A stretch of 61,385 nt of DNA from Candidatus Bipolaricaulota bacterium (GCA_028277345.1 JANQGM010000010.1:1-61385), one strand, 5' to 3'. Counted from the stretch's first letter, positions 50,494 through 60,348 are shown. Numbers and translations are program-made. The notes: generated by a model from the sequence alone, not told the origin.

Positions 50494-51599
50494 AGCAAGT
50501 CCATTTGGATGGACAGTTGGACGTCGATGCTCCACTCCAAGAAATACGGGCGGTATTCGAGCAGTACGCCGGCAACGACGTTCGCCGTGTCGATCGGTGA
50601 CAGGATCAGCTCCAGGGACATGCGATGGGTGTCCGTCGGAACGCCAACCCAGGTTTCCCGCGAGAAATCGTAGGTTGCATGCGCGGTCAGGAAGTTGGAG
50701 ATGAAATAGTCGTAGGACGACGTAATATCAATACGGTTGTTCTCAAACACATCCGGTGGGCCGGAGAACGACCCCTGCAGCAGAAGCTGTGCCTTGGGCG
50801 TCGTGGCCAAGGCATAGTTGAAGGACCCCGAAATCAGCAGGTCGTTGGTTCCTCCCGACGGATCGAGCAGCTCGTATCCCAATCCGAGTTTAATGTCCCA
50901 TCCACAGTATCGTGCGAAACCCTCTTCTTGGATGAAGCGAGTGATCTCGGAAATATCCAGTGCGTCCAAGCCGCCGAGGCGAACGAATCCCGAGCTTTCG
51001 ATCACTTCTTGGATAACGGCCAACAACTCGGCAAGTGTTTCATAGGACGCGGCGCTGCCAATCTCCAGGGCAAGAATCTGCAGATCCACGGTATGCAGAT
51101 CATCGGTCAGCGATCCCCGTGAGATCAGGTAGTCGTTGATCCGTGTCGCCTTGGCCAGCGGCGTGACGTCGGTGAAACGTCCGGACCCAACACCGACGTT
51201 GAACGACAGTCCGAGCGTCTGGAAGGACGACGAGCTGCGAAGCGTCGATCCGGCAAAGGCGAAATAATCTTGCTCGGCCTCGAAGTAGCGTTTGTAATTG
51301 CCATCAGCCGTAATGATGTACGTTGACACATCGTCCGCCGAAATCAACATGACATTGTCGAATCCGATATCGAAGCCGTATTCCGGCGTATCAAAGATCC
51401 GAACGTAGTCAAACCCAAACTGACCTTGGCTGATATCGCGCGCTTCTAATCCATAGGGATCGTTGTGGTACTGATAAGAGAAATTCAGCGTCAAATTCGA
51501 CAAATCGGTCTTCGGAGACTGATAGTCGCACAATGGAATGGCGTGCACCCCCATCGCACAGATGACGAGAATCAACGCAATAATGACACCCCGTCGCAT
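50490..51599 (-). CDS. Predicted outer-membrane beta-barrel protein, unrecognised
   Basis: Exported protein of 369 residues with signal peptide MRRGVIIALILVICAMGVHA. The mature part alternates hydrophobic and polar residues (LTLNFSYQYHNDPYGLEARD, FNYALATTPKAQLLLQGSF, SLELILSPIDTANVVAGVL) and contains many aromatic residues, as in transmembrane beta-strands; the last strand is WSIDVQLSIQMDLL. ATG 51599 was chosen for GAGGTG upstream. Substrate unknown. It supports a diderm envelope. Confidence 0.6.
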   Translation of the reverse strand: MRRGVIIALILVICAMGVHAIPLCDYQSPKTDLSNLTLNFSYQYHNDPYGLEARDISQGQFGFDYVRIFDTPEYGFDIGFDNVMLISADDVSTYIITADGNYKRYFEAEQDYFAFAGSTLRSSSSFQTLGLSFNVGVGSGRFTDVTPLAKATRINDYLISRGSLTDDLHTVDLQILALEIGSAASYETLAELLAVIQEVIESSGFVRLGGLDALDISEITRFIQEEGFARYCGWDIKLGLGYELLDPSGGTNDLLISGSFNYALATTPKAQLLLQGSFSGPPDVFENNRIDITSSYDYFISNFLTAHATYDFSRETWVGVPTDTHRMSLELILSPIDTANVVAGVLLEYRPYFLEWSIDVQLSIQMDLL

Positions 51600-51713
51600 C
51601 AAGATCACCTCACCCCAACGATAGCCGGGTCGGGCACGCCATCAATTGATTCGGACCCCATCTCGGGTGAGGGTTGTCCAGTCGGCAAATGACGCAGGAC
51701 AGGTGGCCGTTGC

Positions 51714-52817
51714 CTAGAGCCAGTCCGGCGAAAGCGGGAGCTGCCGAGCAGAGGCCTCGGAGATGGCGCCCAATCCGACGCCAAGCAACCGAATTCCCTG
51801 ATCGGTCAAGCGCACGCGATGCCGCAACAGATCGAGGGCCAGCGTCTCGATCACGTGCGGAGAGTCCGTTCCGACATCGAGTTGTGCCTGTCGAGTAATG
51901 GTCTTGAAATCCGGATACCGGACCTTGATCCGCACCACCCGGCACACCAGATTCTCGGCCTGAAGCGATCCCGCCACTTGGGCCGTGAGACGGCGAACTT
52001 CGGACTCAATCTCATCCCAGTCGCTGACATCGAACGAGTAGGTCGACTCGCGAGAGATCGACTTGGAATCCACTTCCCCGGAGAGGGACGTCTCGTCAAT
52101 GCCATTGGCCAGTTGCTGCAGACGCCGGCCGATCGATCCCAACTCCCTCACGAGCAGATCCAGGGGCGCGAGCCGCAGATCCTTGACCCTCAATAGGCCG
52201 AGGCTCGTCAACCGCTTGGCCGTCACTTTTCCCACGCCCCAGATTTGGCTAACAGGCAGTGGATCGAGAATCTCGCGAATGTCATCGGGGGCGATCATGG
52301 TGAAGCCATCCGGTTTGTCCAGCTCGGAACCCAGCTTGGCGAGAAAACGGTTGGGCGCGAGGCCCACCGAACAGGTGAGCTTGGTCTCGGCTTGAACATC
52401 CCGCTTCAATGATCGAGCGACCCGGTGAATCTCGGTCGGATCGGGGCCGTGCTCGGACAGATCGAAGAACGCCTCGTCCAATGAAATCGTTTCGATGGCA
52501 GACGCATACCGCCGAACGATCGATCGAACGTGCTCGGAGATCTCCCGATAGCGCAGAAAACGCGGTTTGACATAGACCCCGTCCGGGCACTGGCGGCGCG
52601 CCACCGCCATGGGAAGGGCGCTGTGAATGCCGAAGGCGCGCGCTTCATAGGACGCTGTTGAGACGACGCCCCGCGGTCCCAGGCCGCCGACGATCACTGG
52701 GCAACCGCGATATTCCGGATGATCGAGTTGCTCGACGGCGGCAAAGAACGCGTCCATATCCAAGTGGCCGATCCAGCGATCGAGGGTTCGAACTACGGCA
52801 GAAGGCCGAGGCGACAT
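51714..52817 (-). CDS. dinB: DNA polymerase IV (Y-family translesion polymerase)
   Basis: Error-prone polymerase of 367 residues. Catalytic acidic residues in GHLDMDAFFAAVEQ and ETISLDEAFFD (Asp-Glu), STASYEARAFGIHSALPM as the nucleotide-binding segment, IWGVGKVTAKRL as the HhH motif, and a little-finger domain to the end. It overlaps the upstream hypothetical gene by 25 bases, so both are probably expressed together. Confidence 0.95.
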   Translation of the reverse strand: MSPRPSAVVRTLDRWIGHLDMDAFFAAVEQLDHPEYRGCPVIVGGLGPRGVVSTASYEARAFGIHSALPMAVARRQCPDGVYVKPRFLRYREISEHVRSIVRRYASAIETISLDEAFFDLSEHGPDPTEIHRVARSLKRDVQAETKLTCSVGLAPNRFLAKLGSELDKPDGFTMIAPDDIREILDPLPVSQIWGVGKVTAKRLTSLGLLRVKDLRLAPLDLLVRELGSIGRRLQQLANGIDETSLSGEVDSKSISRESTYSFDVSDWDEIESEVRRLTAQVAGSLQAENLVCRVVRIKVRYPDFKTITRQAQLDVGTDSPHVIETLALDLLRHRVRLTDQGIRLLGVGLGAISEASARQLPLSPDWL

Positions 52818-53332
52818 AGGGCCTCCCGTGTCGGGCGGTGAGACAGATCGTTGAGGATGCGGTAGGCGGCGAATCCGTAGGTGTCCCCGTGGTGCGTCGC
52901 GCCTCGGGTGAGCGAGACGGCCTCAAGCTCCTCAATGTCAAAGGGAATCTCACCGCGACGCGCCAGCCGTAGGACGCCTGCCCATGCCCAACAAAAGGCG
53001 TCGTGCGTTCCCGCCTTCAGAGGCTGAGCAAGCAAGAGCTGGGCCACTTCAACCAAGTCAATCCCCATTTGCACGCACGGCCTCAGGTGAAGCCGGGCCA
53101 CTCGGCCCGAGGGATGAATCCGCTGGATGGGCGAATCCACTGAAGGTATCGGCTTTACGTTCGCCCATTCCTTGCGGAGTTCAGCTACAAAGATATCGGG
53201 GTCCTTCAACAAGTGGTCGCCGCCCTCGCAGGCCTGAAGAACCAGCTTGTAGACATCATCCACCCCCATGTTGGGATGTCTCCGCAGTTCTTCCTCAAGT
53301 ACCGTTGACCAGGTTCGTCGCTTGTCCGTCAT
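52793..53332 (-). CDS. Conserved-looking hypothetical protein
   Basis: Cytoplasmic protein of 179 residues starting MTDKRRTWSTVLEEELRRHP. It is mostly helical, with HPSGRVARLHLRPCVQMG and the C-terminal THHGDTYGFAAYRILNDLSH as its most distinctive segments. No signal peptide, no known catalytic motif; histidines and Asp in the last third could bind metal. A TTGATC-17-TATCCT promoter (53368-53340, minus strand) ends seven bases before its ATG, implying a leaderless message. Coupled to dinB. Function not recognised. Confidence 0.7.
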   Translation of the reverse strand: MTDKRRTWSTVLEEELRRHPNMGVDDVYKLVLQACEGGDHLLKDPDIFVAELRKEWANVKPIPSVDSPIQRIHPSGRVARLHLRPCVQMGIDLVEVAQLLLAQPLKAGTHDAFCWAWAGVLRLARRGEIPFDIEELEAVSLTRGATHHGDTYGFAAYRILNDLSHRPTREALCRLGLLP

Positions 53333-53368
53333 AGACCTGAGGATAGAATCGAGTCAAATGAGGATCAA
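53322..53368. promoter_or_regulatory. Overlapping divergent promoters, both leaderless
   Basis: Plus strand: TTGTCC (53322-53327), 16 bases, TAGAAT (53344-53349), ATG at 53358. Minus strand: TTGATC (53368-53363), 17 bases, TATCCT (53345-53340), ATG at 53332. The two -10 boxes overlap by two bases and each -35 box lies within the coding start of the opposite gene. Confidence 0.6.
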
Positions 53369-53888
53369 GCCACGCGCCGCCATTACCGGTCGCCCGGAGG
53401 TCGGAAAGACCACGCTGATCGAACGAGTGATCGCCAAACTGCCGCTATCCGTCGGCGGCATCTTGGGCAAGGAAATCCTCGTCTGCGGCCATCGTGTCGG
53501 GTTTTCGTTGCAAGATCTCAGTACCGGAAGAGAAGGCATCCTGTCCCACATTCATCAACGCGTCGGTCCTCGCATCGGGAAATATACGGTGAACCTGGAC
53601 ACCCTAAATGAGTTGGCCATTCCAGCTATTCGGTCAGCCATTCGATCGAAGGACCTCGTGGTGATCGATGAATTCGCGCCCATGGAACTCACCTGTCCGG
53701 GCTTCGTGCCCGTTGTCGAGGAAGCCTTGGCATCCGATGCCGCGTTGCTGATTGCCACTCACGCCACCCTCGACCATCCGCTCGTCCATCAGATTCGCCA
53801 AGAACTGAAGCTGTACCGCGTCAAGCTCAGCAACCGCGACAACCTGGTTGACGAGCTTCTCGCTTACTTCTGTTCGGTTGTTGATTGA
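53358..53888 (+). CDS. NTPase of the THEP1 family
   Basis: Cytoplasmic nucleoside-triphosphatase, 176 residues (PF03266). P-loop GRPEVGKTTLIERV at residues 10-23, then GHRVGFSLQDLSTG, the Walker B-like DLVVIDEFAPMEL with GFVPVVEEAL, and IATHATLDHPLV. These match THEP1-like NTPases common in archaea and thermophiles. The ATG lies eight bases after TAGAAT and lacks a ribosome-binding site. Role in the cell unclear. Confidence 0.87.
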   Translation: MRIKPRAAITGRPEVGKTTLIERVIAKLPLSVGGILGKEILVCGHRVGFSLQDLSTGREGILSHIHQRVGPRIGKYTVNLDTLNELAIPAIRSAIRSKDLVVIDEFAPMELTCPGFVPVVEEALASDAALLIATHATLDHPLVHQIRQELKLYRVKLSNRDNLVDELLAYFCSVVD

Positions 53889-54377
53889 TTAGGCGAGATC
53901 GCGCAGCCAGTGTCTCAGCAGCCGGTGAACGAGAGCGAGGAACAACACCGCTCCAATCGTGAATCCGATGTGCCCCCACGCAACCGGGGTGATGGCAAAA
54001 GCAAGCGCATTCCCAGCGGCAGGCGGATGCTCGGTATTGAAGACAACCATGGCGAAGAGCGAAAGGCTGACGGCGACCGCCGCCAGCAGGCCTTGGGCCA
54101 ACCCAACCTCCACCCACCCAAGCCGGAGGGGAAGCGAGCAGCAGAGTCCGATGGCCATACACATGGCATGCCCTCCGATCAGGCTGCGCGGACGTGCGGT
54201 GTCGTGTTTCGGCATGGCGAACACGATGAATGCGCTTGCCCCCAACGCGGCGACAATCGTGCCGCGGGTGAGGATATCGAGCGTCACGATCAGCACCACA
54301 ATGACGGAGAACGCCATCAAGGTCTGAAGGATGTAGTGCACGGGCGCCTGGCGAAAACCGTCGTCAATCCAGCGCAT
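53889..54377 (-). CDS. HPP-family membrane protein
   Basis: Inner-membrane protein, 162 residues with four hydrophobic segments. The HPP motif is in FNTEHPPAAGNALAFAIT (PF04982); LGASAFIVFAMPKHDTARP and SLIGGHAMCM are further landmarks. HPP proteins have been linked to nitrite transport in plants, but bacterial functions are uncertain. Its stop abuts the convergent NTPase stop. It is 18 bases after the transketolase gene and probably shares its transcript. Confidence 0.85.
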   Translation of the reverse strand: MRWIDDGFRQAPVHYILQTLMAFSVIVVLIVTLDILTRGTIVAALGASAFIVFAMPKHDTARPRSLIGGHAMCMAIGLCCSLPLRLGWVEVGLAQGLLAAVAVSLSLFAMVVFNTEHPPAAGNALAFAITPVAWGHIGFTIGAVLFLALVHRLLRHWLRDLA

Positions 54378-54395
54378 GCCCCACCCTCCGCTGAT

Positions 54396-55349
54396 CTAGC
54401 CCTGCCTTTTAGTCAGTGCCTGCTTCGTCGCTGTGATAAGACCCGCGACATCCAGTCCGTAGTGCGCCAGCAGCGCATCCGCGTCTCCCGATTGCCCGAA
54501 GCGATCGTCCACGCCAACACGGACGACGGGCGTCGGCGATTCCTCGGACAGCAGTTCGCAGACGGCGCTGCCCAATCCGTTCGTGATCTGGTGTTCTTCA
54601 GCGGTCACCACAAGTCCGGTCTTACGGGCGGAGTCCAGCAGCGTGTCACGATCGAGCGGCTTGATGGTTGAAACATTGACCACTTCAACGCTAATGCCAT
54701 CGGCTGCCAGCGCTTCGCGGGCCTCCAATGCCACGGAAACCATCAGCCCGCACGCCGCCAAGGTCACATCGCTGCCCTGCGCCAAGACCTCAGCCTTGCC
54801 GAAGCGATACTCATGATCTTCGGCATGAATGACGGGAAACGGCGCACGAGCCAGGCGGACATAGACGGGACCCTCATCATAGGACGCCGCGAAACGGATC
54901 GCGCCTGCCGCTTCAACCGCATCGGCGGGAACGATCACGCTCATGTTCGGAAGAACGCGCATGGTCGCAATGTCCTCCAACATCTGGTGACTGGCCCCGT
55001 CTTCTCCCACAGTCAGGCCGGCATGGGTGGCCACGATGCGAACCGGCGTCTTCGGATAGGCGACGACTTGACGAATCTGCTCCCAGACCTTGCCGGTGGC
55101 GAACACCGCGAATGTCGAGACAAAAGGACGAAACCCGGACAACGCAAACCCAGCCGCCGTTCCAATCATGTTCGCTTCAGCAACGCCCATGTTGTAGAAG
55201 CGATCCGGATGCTCGGCCGCGAACGTCCCGGTTTTGGTGGATCCGGCCAAATCGGCGGTCAACACGACGAGTTTTGGATCCTGGTGCCCCAGCTCGGCCA
55301 AGGTTTCTCCATAGACATCGCGCGTCCCGCGTGTGGTGGGGAACATCAT
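54396..55349 (-). CDS. Transketolase C-terminal subunit
   Basis: Subunit of a split transketolase, 317 residues, covering the pyrimidine-binding and C-terminal domains. [41 protein letters not shown] (Glu of the TPP activation in VAEANM), [20 protein letters not shown] and [15 protein letters not shown] are diagnostic. ATG 55349 follows AAGGAG and overlaps the transaldolase stop. The N-terminal (TPP diphosphate) subunit is not in the window, though it is usually adjacent. Confidence 0.92.
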   Translation of the reverse strand: MMFPTTRGTRDVYGETLAELGHQDPKLVVLTADLAGSTKTGTFAAEHPDRFYNMGVAEANMIGTAAGFALSGFRPFVSTFAVFATGKVWEQIRQVVAYPKTPVRIVATHAGLTVGEDGASHQMLEDIATMRVLPNMSVIVPADAVEAAGAIRFAASYDEGPVYVRLARAPFPVIHAEDHEYRFGKAEVLAQGSDVTLAACGLMVSVALEAREALAADGISVEVVNVSTIKPLDRDTLLDSARKTGLVVTAEEHQITNGLGSAVCELLSEESPTPVVRVGVDDRFGQSGDADALLAHYGLDVAGLITATKQALTKRQG

Positions 55350-55984
55350 CGGACAACTCCTTCCCAATCCTTCAAGAAACGGTCGATTCCTGAGTCCGTC
55401 AGGGGATGATGAAACGCCTTCTTGAGCACGCCATACGGGACGGTGGCAATGTCCGCGCCAATCAACGCCGAATCAAGCAGATGCCGAGGATGGCGGATAC
55501 TGGCCGCAAGGATCTCGGTGGCGAACACGTAGGTCTGGAACATCTCGTGAATTTCGGCGATGAGTCCCATTCCGTCGCCACCCATATCATCGATTCGCCC
55601 GACAAACGGTGAGACGTAGGTGGCGCCGCACTTGGCCGCCAACAGGGCCTGATTGGCCGAGAAGACAAGCGTCACATTGGTTCGTATGCCTTCCTCCGTC
55701 AGCTGCTTCACGGCCTGCATTCCCGGCTCGGTCATCGGGATCTTAACCACGACGTTCGGATGAATGGCCGCTAACTCGTGTGCTTCCGCGAGCATGCCAT
55801 CGGTATCCAAACTGACCGCTTCTGCACTGACAGGACCATCAACGATCTCACAGATTTCGGCAATGATGTCGCCGAATGAGCGGTTCTCCCTCGCCACGAG
55901 GGATGGATTGGTCGTCACCCCATCAATCAGCCACGCCAGTTCCCGGATCTCCGCGATGTTGGCTGTATCGATAAACAGCTTCAC
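55346..55984 (-). CDS. tal: Transaldolase (TalC/fructose-6-phosphate aldolase-like)
   Basis: Class I aldolase of 212 residues, the short MipB/TalC type. [21 protein letters not shown] start (GTG-encoded Met, [12 protein letters not shown]), [12 protein letters not shown], and the Schiff-base Lys in [12 protein letters not shown]; late [15 protein letters not shown] 55984 has GGAGG upstream. It transfers a dihydroxyacetone unit in the non-oxidative pentose phosphate pathway together with the transketolase that follows (four-base overlap region). Confidence 0.93.
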   Translation of the reverse strand: MKLFIDTANIAEIRELAWLIDGVTTNPSLVARENRSFGDIIAEICEIVDGPVSAEAVSLDTDGMLAEAHELAAIHPNVVVKIPMTEPGMQAVKQLTEEGIRTNVTLVFSANQALLAAKCGATYVSPFVGRIDDMGGDGMGLIAEIHEMFQTYVFATEILAASIRHPRHLLDSALIGADIATVPYGVLKKAFHHPLTDSGIDRFLKDWEGVVR

Positions 55985-56280
55985 GTTCCCTCCTTCAACG
56001 CATAGCGGTTTCCCAAGTGTATCCAGGGATTCACTATCACACCATGCTCTCACGGTTGCAACTCGATCAGCACAACGCGTGTTGGCGTGTTGCCAATCGT
56101 GAACGTCCTCATCGCAGGAGGTTCGCGTTCGTTCCTCTCCCCAGGCACAGCGGGTACAACGGCTCTGGAAGCAGCCAATGCCCTGTTGTGAGAACCCGAA
56201 CGAAAACACCGCCGCCTGCTTATACTCTCCGCGAGAAATCGACTAAGCTTGTCGAGGTATTGAGGAGAGTGCGATTGTTT

Positions 56281-57720
56281 ATGGACGATATGAGGTGTAC
56301 TACGCAAGAGACATTGACTCTGCAAAATGTTCGTCGTTTTGTTGTCGGAGCAGAGGAACCTGTGCAGCTACTTAACGGCTCTCGCCGCACCTACATCAAT
56401 TTCGACAATGCTGCCAGCACCCCGGTGCTATTGCCCGTCCTTCAGCGGATTGGCGCATTCATGCCTTTCTACGCGAGTGTTGGCCGCGGCAGCGGATACA
56501 AGAGTCATCTGTCAACTGAGGAATTCGAAGCCGCTCGAGTCACCATCGGCGCATTCGTCGGGGCTCGCCCGCACTCCCATGTTGTCATCTTTGGCAAAAA
56601 CACGACCGAAGCAATCAACAAGCTTGCGCATCGATTTCCCTTTGAACCGGGGGATGTCGTTTTGACGTCGTTGATGGAGCACCATTCCAACGATTTGCCC
56701 TGGCGGAAAGCCGCTGAGGTGCAGTTCATCGGCATTCATGAAGACGGGTCACTCGACCTCGAGCATCTCAAGCGATTGCTGGAGGACAATGGCGGCCGAG
56801 TCAAGTTGGTCGCCGTCACAGGCGCTTCAAACGTCACCGGCATCGTCAACCCCCTGCGAGACATCTCTCGAATCGTTCATGACGCAGGCGCACGGCTGGC
56901 CGTTGATGCGGCACAACTTGCCCCGCATCGAGCTGTTGATGTTGGCGCTGCAGACGATCCGGAGCGAATCGATTTCCTCACCTATACCGGTCACAAGATG
57001 TATGCACCGTTTGGAATTGGCGCACTCATCGCGCTCAAGGACAGCCTACGCAACGATGAGCCCGATGTTGTGGGTGGAGGAACTGTGGATTTCGTCACCG
57101 AGACGAAGACCTACTGGAGCGGGCTGCCGTATCGCGAAGAAGCAGGGACCCCGAACGTCGTCGGCGCAATCGCCTGGGCGGAAGCCATTCGCTGTATGCA
57201 GGATATCGGGATGGAGGACATCGCGGCCCACGAATCGCAGCTCGCAGCCTATTTCCTTCGCGCCATTAACGGACTTGAACCCGTCCATACCTTTGGCCTC
57301 ATCGATCCTCAGAAAGCATCCGACTACCTCGGTGTCATGACCTTTGGCATCGCCGATACCCCCCACAAGCTGGTGTCCGCCATCCTCGGGTATGAGGGTG
57401 GAATTGGCGTTCGTAGCGGCCTGTTCTGCGCGCATCCTTATCTCTTGCGGCTCCAAAACATCGATCCATCATCCCAAGACAGGATTGCTTCGGAGATCAA
57501 GGACAAGGGAGTTTCCGCGCTTCCCGGACTTGTTCGCGCCAGCTTCGGCATCTACAACACCGAAGATGAAATCGATCGATTCGTTGATGCGCTCAAGCTC
57601 ATCATCGAAGGAAAAACCTACGGTTCGTATGCGCGTGATCCTCAATCAGGCGACTACGCCCCTATTGGTTTCGTGTGGCCCAAACTTGGGGCCGATATAC
57701 CACCCCAGCCCGGATGCTAG
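56281..57720 (+). CDS. Class V aminotransferase, cysteine desulfurase-like
   Basis: PLP enzyme of 479 residues. The PLP lysine is in FLTYTGHKMYAPFGIGAL near residue 240, substrate loop at the N-terminus INFDNAASTPVLLPVLQ, and a Cys in GVRSGLFCAHPYLL at the place of the catalytic Cys of SufS/CsdA. It is about 70 residues longer than SufS. ATG 56281 was chosen, with GAGGAG about 12 bases upstream; a GTG four codons earlier is an alternative. Followed after 15 bases by a cysteine synthase-like gene, so both likely act in sulfur metabolism. Confidence 0.85.
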   Translation: MDDMRCTTQETLTLQNVRRFVVGAEEPVQLLNGSRRTYINFDNAASTPVLLPVLQRIGAFMPFYASVGRGSGYKSHLSTEEFEAARVTIGAFVGARPHSHVVIFGKNTTEAINKLAHRFPFEPGDVVLTSLMEHHSNDLPWRKAAEVQFIGIHEDGSLDLEHLKRLLEDNGGRVKLVAVTGASNVTGIVNPLRDISRIVHDAGARLAVDAAQLAPHRAVDVGAADDPERIDFLTYTGHKMYAPFGIGALIALKDSLRNDEPDVVGGGTVDFVTETKTYWSGLPYREEAGTPNVVGAIAWAEAIRCMQDIGMEDIAAHESQLAAYFLRAINGLEPVHTFGLIDPQKASDYLGVMTFGIADTPHKLVSAILGYEGGIGVRSGLFCAHPYLLRLQNIDPSSQDRIASEIKDKGVSALPGLVRASFGIYNTEDEIDRFVDALKLIIEGKTYGSYARDPQSGDYAPIGFVWPKLGADIPPQPGC

Positions 57721-57735
57721 TGTGAAGGAGTTGCC

Positions 57736-58851
57736 GTGAATAGGATCGCCGTCGAAAACCGAACCCAACTGCTCAGCGCACTGGTTGGGAACACCCCGTT
57801 GCTTGAAATCAAGCTAACGTATGAGGGAGAAGAACGCACCCTCTACGCCAAGGCCGAGCATCTCAATATGACAGGCAGCATCAAGGACCGCATGGCGCTT
57901 CACATCATTCGAACGGCCTACCTCAGCGGAGACCTGCAGCCGGGGAGCCGCATCATCGAAGTGACAAGCGGCAATACGGGCATTGCCTTTTCGGCGCTCG
58001 GACGCGCGCTCGGCCACCCCGTCACCATCTTCATGCCGGATTGGATGAGCCCAGAGCGAATCAACCTTATGAAAGCCCTGGGAGCAGAAATCGTCTTGGT
58101 CTCTAAAAGCGAAGGCGGATTCGTGGGAAGCATCGAGCGAGCCGAAGCGTTGGCCGCCTCCGAACCCGGCGCCTTCCTTCCCCGCCAGTTTGCCAACACA
58201 TCGAACTGCGAAGCTCACTACCTGGGAACCGGTCCCGAGATCTGGTGGCAATTGAGATTCCGAGACCTGAAGCCGGATGCCTTCATCGCCGGTGTCGGAA
58301 CCGGCGGCACCATTATGGGGACCGGACAATTTCTGCGTGAGCAGCATCCCGAGGTCAAGTTATACCCCCTTGAGCCAGCCAGCTCTCCCACCCTATCTAC
58401 CGGCTGCAAGACCGGGAAGCACCGCATCCAGGGCATCTCTGACGAGTTCATCCCTCCCATCCTTCACCTCGACGAGTTAAATGCCGTCATCGCAGTGGAC
58501 GATGGGGATGGCATCCTCATGGCCCAGAAGCTGGGCTCGCAGTTGGGCGTCGCCGTAGGCATTTCCTCCGGAGCCAACCTCATTGGCGCACTGAAGGTTC
58601 AAAACGAATTGGGCAAGGATTCCGTGATCGTCACCGTCTTCTCGGACGATAACAAGAAATATCTGAGCACGGATCTGCTGCGATTTGAGCCCGTTCGTCC
58701 TCGCTACCTATCCCCTAAGGTTCAATTGACAGCCGTCCGCGCATTCAAGCGCGTCTGCATGACGTGCTGCAATCCGGAAACCTGCGTGGAAGTTTCTTCG
58801 ATCGAGAAGGTGAATGGACCACGCCTGCCTCATTGTCCCCGTCGAGGGTAA
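57736..58851 (+). CDS. Cysteine synthase-like PLP enzyme with Cys-rich tail
   Basis: Fold type II PLP enzyme, 371 residues, making or breaking C-S bonds. [15 protein letters not shown] Lys in [36 protein letters not shown] and the late [12 protein letters not shown] match O-acetylserine sulfhydrylase/CBS. Residues ~330-371 form an extra tail with [11 protein letters not shown], four Cys within ten residues, possibly a metal or Fe-S site. GTG 57736 follows GAAGGAG. It could use sulfide made by the desulfurase-like neighbour or act in assembly of a cofactor. Confidence 0.87.
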   Translation: MNRIAVENRTQLLSALVGNTPLLEIKLTYEGEERTLYAKAEHLNMTGSIKDRMALHIIRTAYLSGDLQPGSRIIEVTSGNTGIAFSALGRALGHPVTIFMPDWMSPERINLMKALGAEIVLVSKSEGGFVGSIERAEALAASEPGAFLPRQFANTSNCEAHYLGTGPEIWWQLRFRDLKPDAFIAGVGTGGTIMGTGQFLREQHPEVKLYPLEPASSPTLSTGCKTGKHRIQGISDEFIPPILHLDELNAVIAVDDGDGILMAQKLGSQLGVAVGISSGANLIGALKVQNELGKDSVIVTVFSDDNKKYLSTDLLRFEPVRPRYLSPKVQLTAVRAFKRVCMTCCNPETCVEVSSIEKVNGPRLPHCPRRG

Positions 58852-58965
58852 CGCAAAACTGAACGAATTGTGATCGGCGCGGTGTTCCATCTCCCGCACA
58901 CGCACGCATGGACGTTCTTCAAGTTGCGTCTCTTCCCCACCGCGGCTACCGTTGAAAGGATCATG

Positions 58966-60348
58966 ATGAAAACAGATATCTGCATCATCGGTGGAGGTCC
59001 GGGTGGCTACGTCGCCGCGATTCGTGCGGCGCAACGTGGTTTTTCAGTGAGTCTGGTCGAAGAAGGCGCGTTGGGAGGAACCTGTCTGAATTGGGGCTGC
59101 ATCCCCACGAAGGCTCTCTATTCCGCGACGAAACTGCTCACTCAAGTCGAGGAAGCGGCAATGATCGGGTTGTCCTTTGCTAAGCCTGACATCGATCTCG
59201 CCAAACTTGCGGCATGGAAATCCACCGTCGTCGCCACGCTTGTGGGAGGCATCGAAACCCTCCTGAAGAAAAACGGAGTCACGCTGATCCGCGCGCGCGG
59301 GCAGCTGGCTGAACCGGGGAAGGTCTCGCTATCCACAGGGGAGACGGTCGAGGCCCAGACCATTGTCCTTGCCACGGGATCGGAACCCGTTGAGATCCCG
59401 CCGTTTCCGTTCAGCGATCCCGCCATCTGGTCTTCAGACGATGCCCTGGAGATCCAAGAGATCCCCGAGCGTCTTGCCATCATCGGCGGAGGCGTCATCG
59501 GATTGGAGTTGGCGACGATCTACCGACGCTTGGGATCGAAGGTCCTCGTCATCGAATTGCTGCCCGAGATTCTGTCAACGCTTGATCTCGACCGGCGCAC
59601 CGTGTCCACACTCAAACGATCGCTCAAGGAGCAAGGCATCGAGACTCTGACCCATGTGGCCGCTCAATCGTTCGACACATCTGAGAATGGCGTTCGTCTC
59701 AACCTCGCTGCCGGCGAACCGCGCGATGTCGACCGCATCGTGGTCGCTGTCGGCCGCCGCCCTCGCTCACGAGATCTTGGTCTGGAGAACTGCGGGATTG
59801 AGGTTGACACGCGTGGCTTCGTGGTGGTCGACGATGCGCTGAGGACGACGGCGCCCGACGTTTACGCCATCGGCGACCTGATCGCCGGCCCGATGCTGGC
59901 GCACAAGGCATCGGAGGACGGCATCTTCGTCGTGGAATCGCTCGCCGGACACGAACATCGACTCAACTACACGACGATTCCTCAGGCCATTTTCACGAAC
60001 CCGGAGATCGCATCCGTCGGACTCTCCGAAGCCGCAGCGAAGGACGAGGGAATTGACGTCCTCGTCGGACGTTTTCCATTTGCCGCCTTGGGCAAGGCGT
60101 TGGGCATGCGTGAGCCGGATGGGTTCTTCCAAGTCGTCGCCGACGCAGCCACCCACCGCGTGGTTGGCGTGCAGATCATCGGCGCAGATGCCTCGGATCT
60201 GATTTCCGAGGCCGCCGTCGTCGTTCAGAACGACCTCGCCTTGGAAGCGATCGCCGATGCCGTGCATCCCCATCCCACGCTTCCGGAGGGATTGAAAGAG
60301 GCGGCGGAAAATGCGCTAGGCAGAGCCATCCATACGGTCAATCGCTAG
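58966..60348 (+). CDS. lpdA: Dihydrolipoamide dehydrogenase family flavoprotein
   Basis: FAD and NAD-dependent disulfide oxidoreductase, 460 residues. CIIGGGPGGYVAAIRAAQRG binds FAD, the redox disulfide is GGTCLNWGCIPTKAL (CX4C), AIIGGGVIGLELATIYRRLG binds NAD, and HPHPTLPEGLKEAAENALG holds the catalytic His-Glu pair. ATG 58966 was chosen for AAAGGA five bases upstream; the ATG just before is also possible. No 2-oxoacid dehydrogenase or glycine cleavage gene is adjacent, so its partner is unknown. Its end overlaps the convergent MFS gene by 11 bases. Confidence 0.93.
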   Translation: MKTDICIIGGGPGGYVAAIRAAQRGFSVSLVEEGALGGTCLNWGCIPTKALYSATKLLTQVEEAAMIGLSFAKPDIDLAKLAAWKSTVVATLVGGIETLLKKNGVTLIRARGQLAEPGKVSLSTGETVEAQTIVLATGSEPVEIPPFPFSDPAIWSSDDALEIQEIPERLAIIGGGVIGLELATIYRRLGSKVLVIELLPEILSTLDLDRRTVSTLKRSLKEQGIETLTHVAAQSFDTSENGVRLNLAAGEPRDVDRIVVAVGRRPRSRDLGLENCGIEVDTRGFVVVDDALRTTAPDVYAIGDLIAGPMLAHKASEDGIFVVESLAGHEHRLNYTTIPQAIFTNPEIASVGLSEAAAKDEGIDVLVGRFPFAALGKALGMREPDGFFQVVADAATHRVVGVQIIGADASDLISEAAVVVQNDLALEAIADAVHPHPTLPEGLKEAAENALGRAIHTVNR

